This document shows positions 62,559 to 64,000 of a DNA stretch of 64,000 nucleotides, in pieces (within the stretch, counting starts at the first letter, position 1; each line of letters begins with the position of its first letter). The DNA comes from Butyricicoccus pullicaecorum. GTDB lineage: Bacteria > Bacillota > Clostridia > Oscillospirales > Butyricicoccaceae. The position numbers were made by a program, and so were the translations under genes. The stretch is from the NCBI GenBank assembly GCA_018365995.1, contig JAGZIY010000007.1:34294-98293 (forward strand), given 5' to 3'. The notes under the pieces were generated by a model. That model ran no database searches. It was not told where the DNA came from and worked only from the letters and a program-made list of their open reading frames with translations.

Positions 62559-62828
62559 TTATTTCCTCCGTTTTTTCTTTACATCCAGGACATGGCCCTC
62601 AATTACACGGGCGCACCTTTTGATTTTGATCTCCCGGCGCTGCTGACTTTGCAGGGCGGCCTGATACCCGTCCTCTGTCAAAAACAGCCTCATTTCATCT
62701 CCGTGCCTTCCGTAAGTAGTACCGGGACGCAGGATGGAAAACTCGATCATCCAGCGGGTGTTATCCCAAAATCTTTCTACGGCGAGAATGTTATGCCCTT
62801 TCAGCTCCCTGGCTGAAATATCCTTCAT
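62559..62828 (-). CDS. Mobile-element hypothetical protein (89 aa)
   Basis: This is a small basic protein (DISARELKGHNILAVERFWD, LRPGTTYGRHGDEMRLFLTE, ending VKKKRRK) with no recognised domain. It is 12 bp after parB and 1 bp before the next gene, so it belongs to the par operon. Confidence 0.65.
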   Translation of the reverse strand: MKDISARELKGHNILAVERFWDNTRWMIEFSILRPGTTYGRHGDEMRLFLTEDGYQAALQSQQRREIKIKRCARVIEGHVLDVKKKRRK

Positions 62829-62840
62829 AGGCTGCTCCTT

Positions 62841-63776
62841 TCATCGTTCCTGGTCTCTCTGACGCTTTTTCTGCCATTGTTCCAGCAGCTTGATAATAGT
62901 TTCCTGCATCCGGGCCGGCGTATAACTTTTGGGGAAATACTTCCTCAGAGTATCAGAAGTAAATGTCACCTTATCCAGATCACTTTTCTTCTCCTCACCC
63001 ATAATGGCCCGCATCACATCAATAGAGAGATGGCCCTCCTGACTAAACTTCTTGAGCCGCTGGGCTTGGGAAAGGGAAGGTGTAGCCTGTTCACTGTCCA
63101 TCGCGTCCAGCAGGTCTACCTGTTCCTCCTTTTTGAGAAAGGACAGCTCATAGGCAGGGTTCAGGGCAATCTTCTTTTCATCCACCATATCCATCAATTC
63201 AGGAATCAGCTCTGTCAGACGGATATAGCGAAAAATCTGGTTTTTACTCTGACCTACTTGCTCTTCCAAAACCTCGCTGGATTTCTTTCCAAAATCGTTC
63301 CCAACTTGGGAACAATTTTCTTTACTCGGTCTGCCAGCCTGCCTTTTCATAGTATCCAGCTTCATACGATATGCAAAGGCTCTTTCACTGGGGAGCAGAC
63401 TTTCTCGTTGCAGATTGCTGTCAACCATAATGATCGTGGCGGCATCATCATCCAAATCCCGAACAATGACCGGCATAGTCTCCTTTTCTGCCAGTTCACT
63501 GGCTCTGTGCCGCCTGTGTCCGGCTACCAGCTCATAGCCGCCCTCTGGGTCCGGTCTGGCAATCGCCGGAACCAGAACACCATATTGCTTGATACTGTCA
63601 GCGGTCTCCATCATGGCTTCGTCATCCTTGACTTTGAATGGGTGGTTCTTAAAGGGATGCAGTTCAGACAGCAGGATTTCCTGAATCTTTTCCAGCTTTG
63701 CATCCTGGCGGCCTTCTTCGGTGGAGAACAGATCATCTACCGAGGCTAGCTCTATTTTTTTCGCGCTGCTTTTCAA
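62841..63776 (-). CDS. parB: ParB/Spo0J-family partition protein
   Basis: The 311-residue CTP-dependent DNA clamp has the N-terminal ParB box (PEGGYELVAGHRRHRASELA), with GHRRHRAS for nucleotide binding. A HTH region follows (SEVLEEQVGQSKNQIFRYIR). It helps segregate a plasmid or integrated element together with ParA, whose gene overlaps it by 44 bp. Confidence 0.9.
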   Translation of the reverse strand: MKSSAKKIELASVDDLFSTEEGRQDAKLEKIQEILLSELHPFKNHPFKVKDDEAMMETADSIKQYGVLVPAIARPDPEGGYELVAGHRRHRASELAEKETMPVIVRDLDDDAATIIMVDSNLQRESLLPSERAFAYRMKLDTMKRQAGRPSKENCSQVGNDFGKKSSEVLEEQVGQSKNQIFRYIRLTELIPELMDMVDEKKIALNPAYELSFLKKEEQVDLLDAMDSEQATPSLSQAQRLKKFSQEGHLSIDVMRAIMGEEKKSDLDKVTFTSDTLRKYFPKSYTPARMQETIIKLLEQWQKKRQRDQER

Positions 63777-64000
63777 GTTTCAACACCTCCTTCGTCAGAT
63801 TTTTGTAGCCCTCAGCCACCTTTCCGCCGGGATCATGGGCAAAAATGCTTTTTCCCTCAGCGCTGATTTCCTTTGCCCGGACAGAATGGGGGATCTCTGT
63901 ACCGAATACTTTGATCTTGCTGCCATAGGTCTCCCGCAGGAGCGCGGAGATCTCTTTGGCAAAGTTGGTTCGGCTGTCCACCATCGTCAGCAGGATACCG
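63733..64000 (-). CDS. parA: ParA-family partition ATPase (partial)
   Basis: Only the C-terminal part is in the window: ILLTMVDSRTNFAKEISALL, FGTEIPHSVRAKEISAEGKS and a closing basic helix. This is the ParA/Soj end, with the family T.VD.RTN motif. The N-terminus with the Walker motif lies beyond 64000. It partners the overlapping parB gene. Confidence 0.88.
   Translation of the reverse strand, partial: GILLTMVDSRTNFAKEISALLRETYGSKIKVFGTEIPHSVRAKEISAEGKSIFAHDPGGKVAEGYKNLTKEVLKLEKQREKNRASLGR

Noticed and set aside
1..64000. tRNA or rRNA genes
   Set aside because: No cloverleaf with a T-loop GGTTCRA or rRNA-like sequence was noticed, though a by-eye scan could miss a tRNA.

Overview
The window looks like chromosomal DNA from a gut-dwelling Firmicute of the class Clostridia (Oscillospiraceae/Butyricicoccaceae-like). 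The evidence is strong AGGAGG ribosome sites, Clostridia-type regulators, a mucin sialic-acid locus, a PyrB/PyrI pair, and a decayed mobilisable element of the kind common in gut Clostridia. Assignment below class level is inference from gene content only.

Left part (1-29.6 kb), mainly host functions. A uronate module (SDR dehydrogenase, UxuA, divergent AraC regulator) is followed by a secreted S-layer-domain protein with a GH5-like fold. Next, on the minus strand, is a sialic-acid operon (AraC regulator, lipoprotein binding protein, two permeases, a NanOx-like oxidoreductase, a GH33 sialidase). Its gene order is that recalled for the 2,7-anhydro-Neu5Ac locus of Ruminococcus gnavus, but the first permease gene has an internal deletion. 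Then come a TetR-type regulator, a TPR/suppressor-of-fused protein, carbamate kinase, pyrBI, a Zn/Cd-type P-ATPase with a repeated His/Cys metal-binding tail, a fluoride-riboswitch-controlled antiporter, MntP, a single-domain response regulator, a GGDEF protein broken by an in-frame amber codon, and a YoaK-family protein.

Middle part (22.1-23.6 and 29.7-34.3 kb) holds runs of small single genes, all on the minus strand: SUKH and WapI-like immunity proteins, GNAT acetyltransferases, a small hydrolase, an XRE regulator and unknowns. Many are separated by the same imperfectly palindromic module of about 45 bp, which also supplies the ribosome-binding site of the next gene. Full or half copies of the module recur at 46, 55, 57 and 59 kb. 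This cassette-like array is the best candidate here for an undescribed system.

CRISPR region (34.4-44.6 kb) is a complete type I-E locus: cas3-cas8e-cse2-cas7e-cas5e-cas6e-cas1-cas2 on the minus strand, with Cas2 fused to a DnaQ-like exonuclease, and 13 repeats. Three decayed repeats at exact array spacing lie between cas2 and the array, resembling the mini-arrays that make regulatory crRNA-like RNAs. A NADAR-domain gene lies just upstream of cas3.

Right part. At 46.2-51.5 kb is a lantibiotic self-protection locus (LanFEG transporter, NisI/SpaI-like lipoprotein, NisRK-like two-component system) with no lantibiotic precursor or synthetase. An old-yellow-enzyme/HxlR pair follows. From 53.3 kb to the end is a heavily decayed mobile element: an IS200/IS605 fragment, a deleted relaxase, a nonsense-mutated DUF3847 gene, a frameshifted tnpV, a serine recombinase lacking its catalytic domain and fused to a truncated replication gene, and intact ParB and ParA (partial) genes, with more immunity-like genes inserted.
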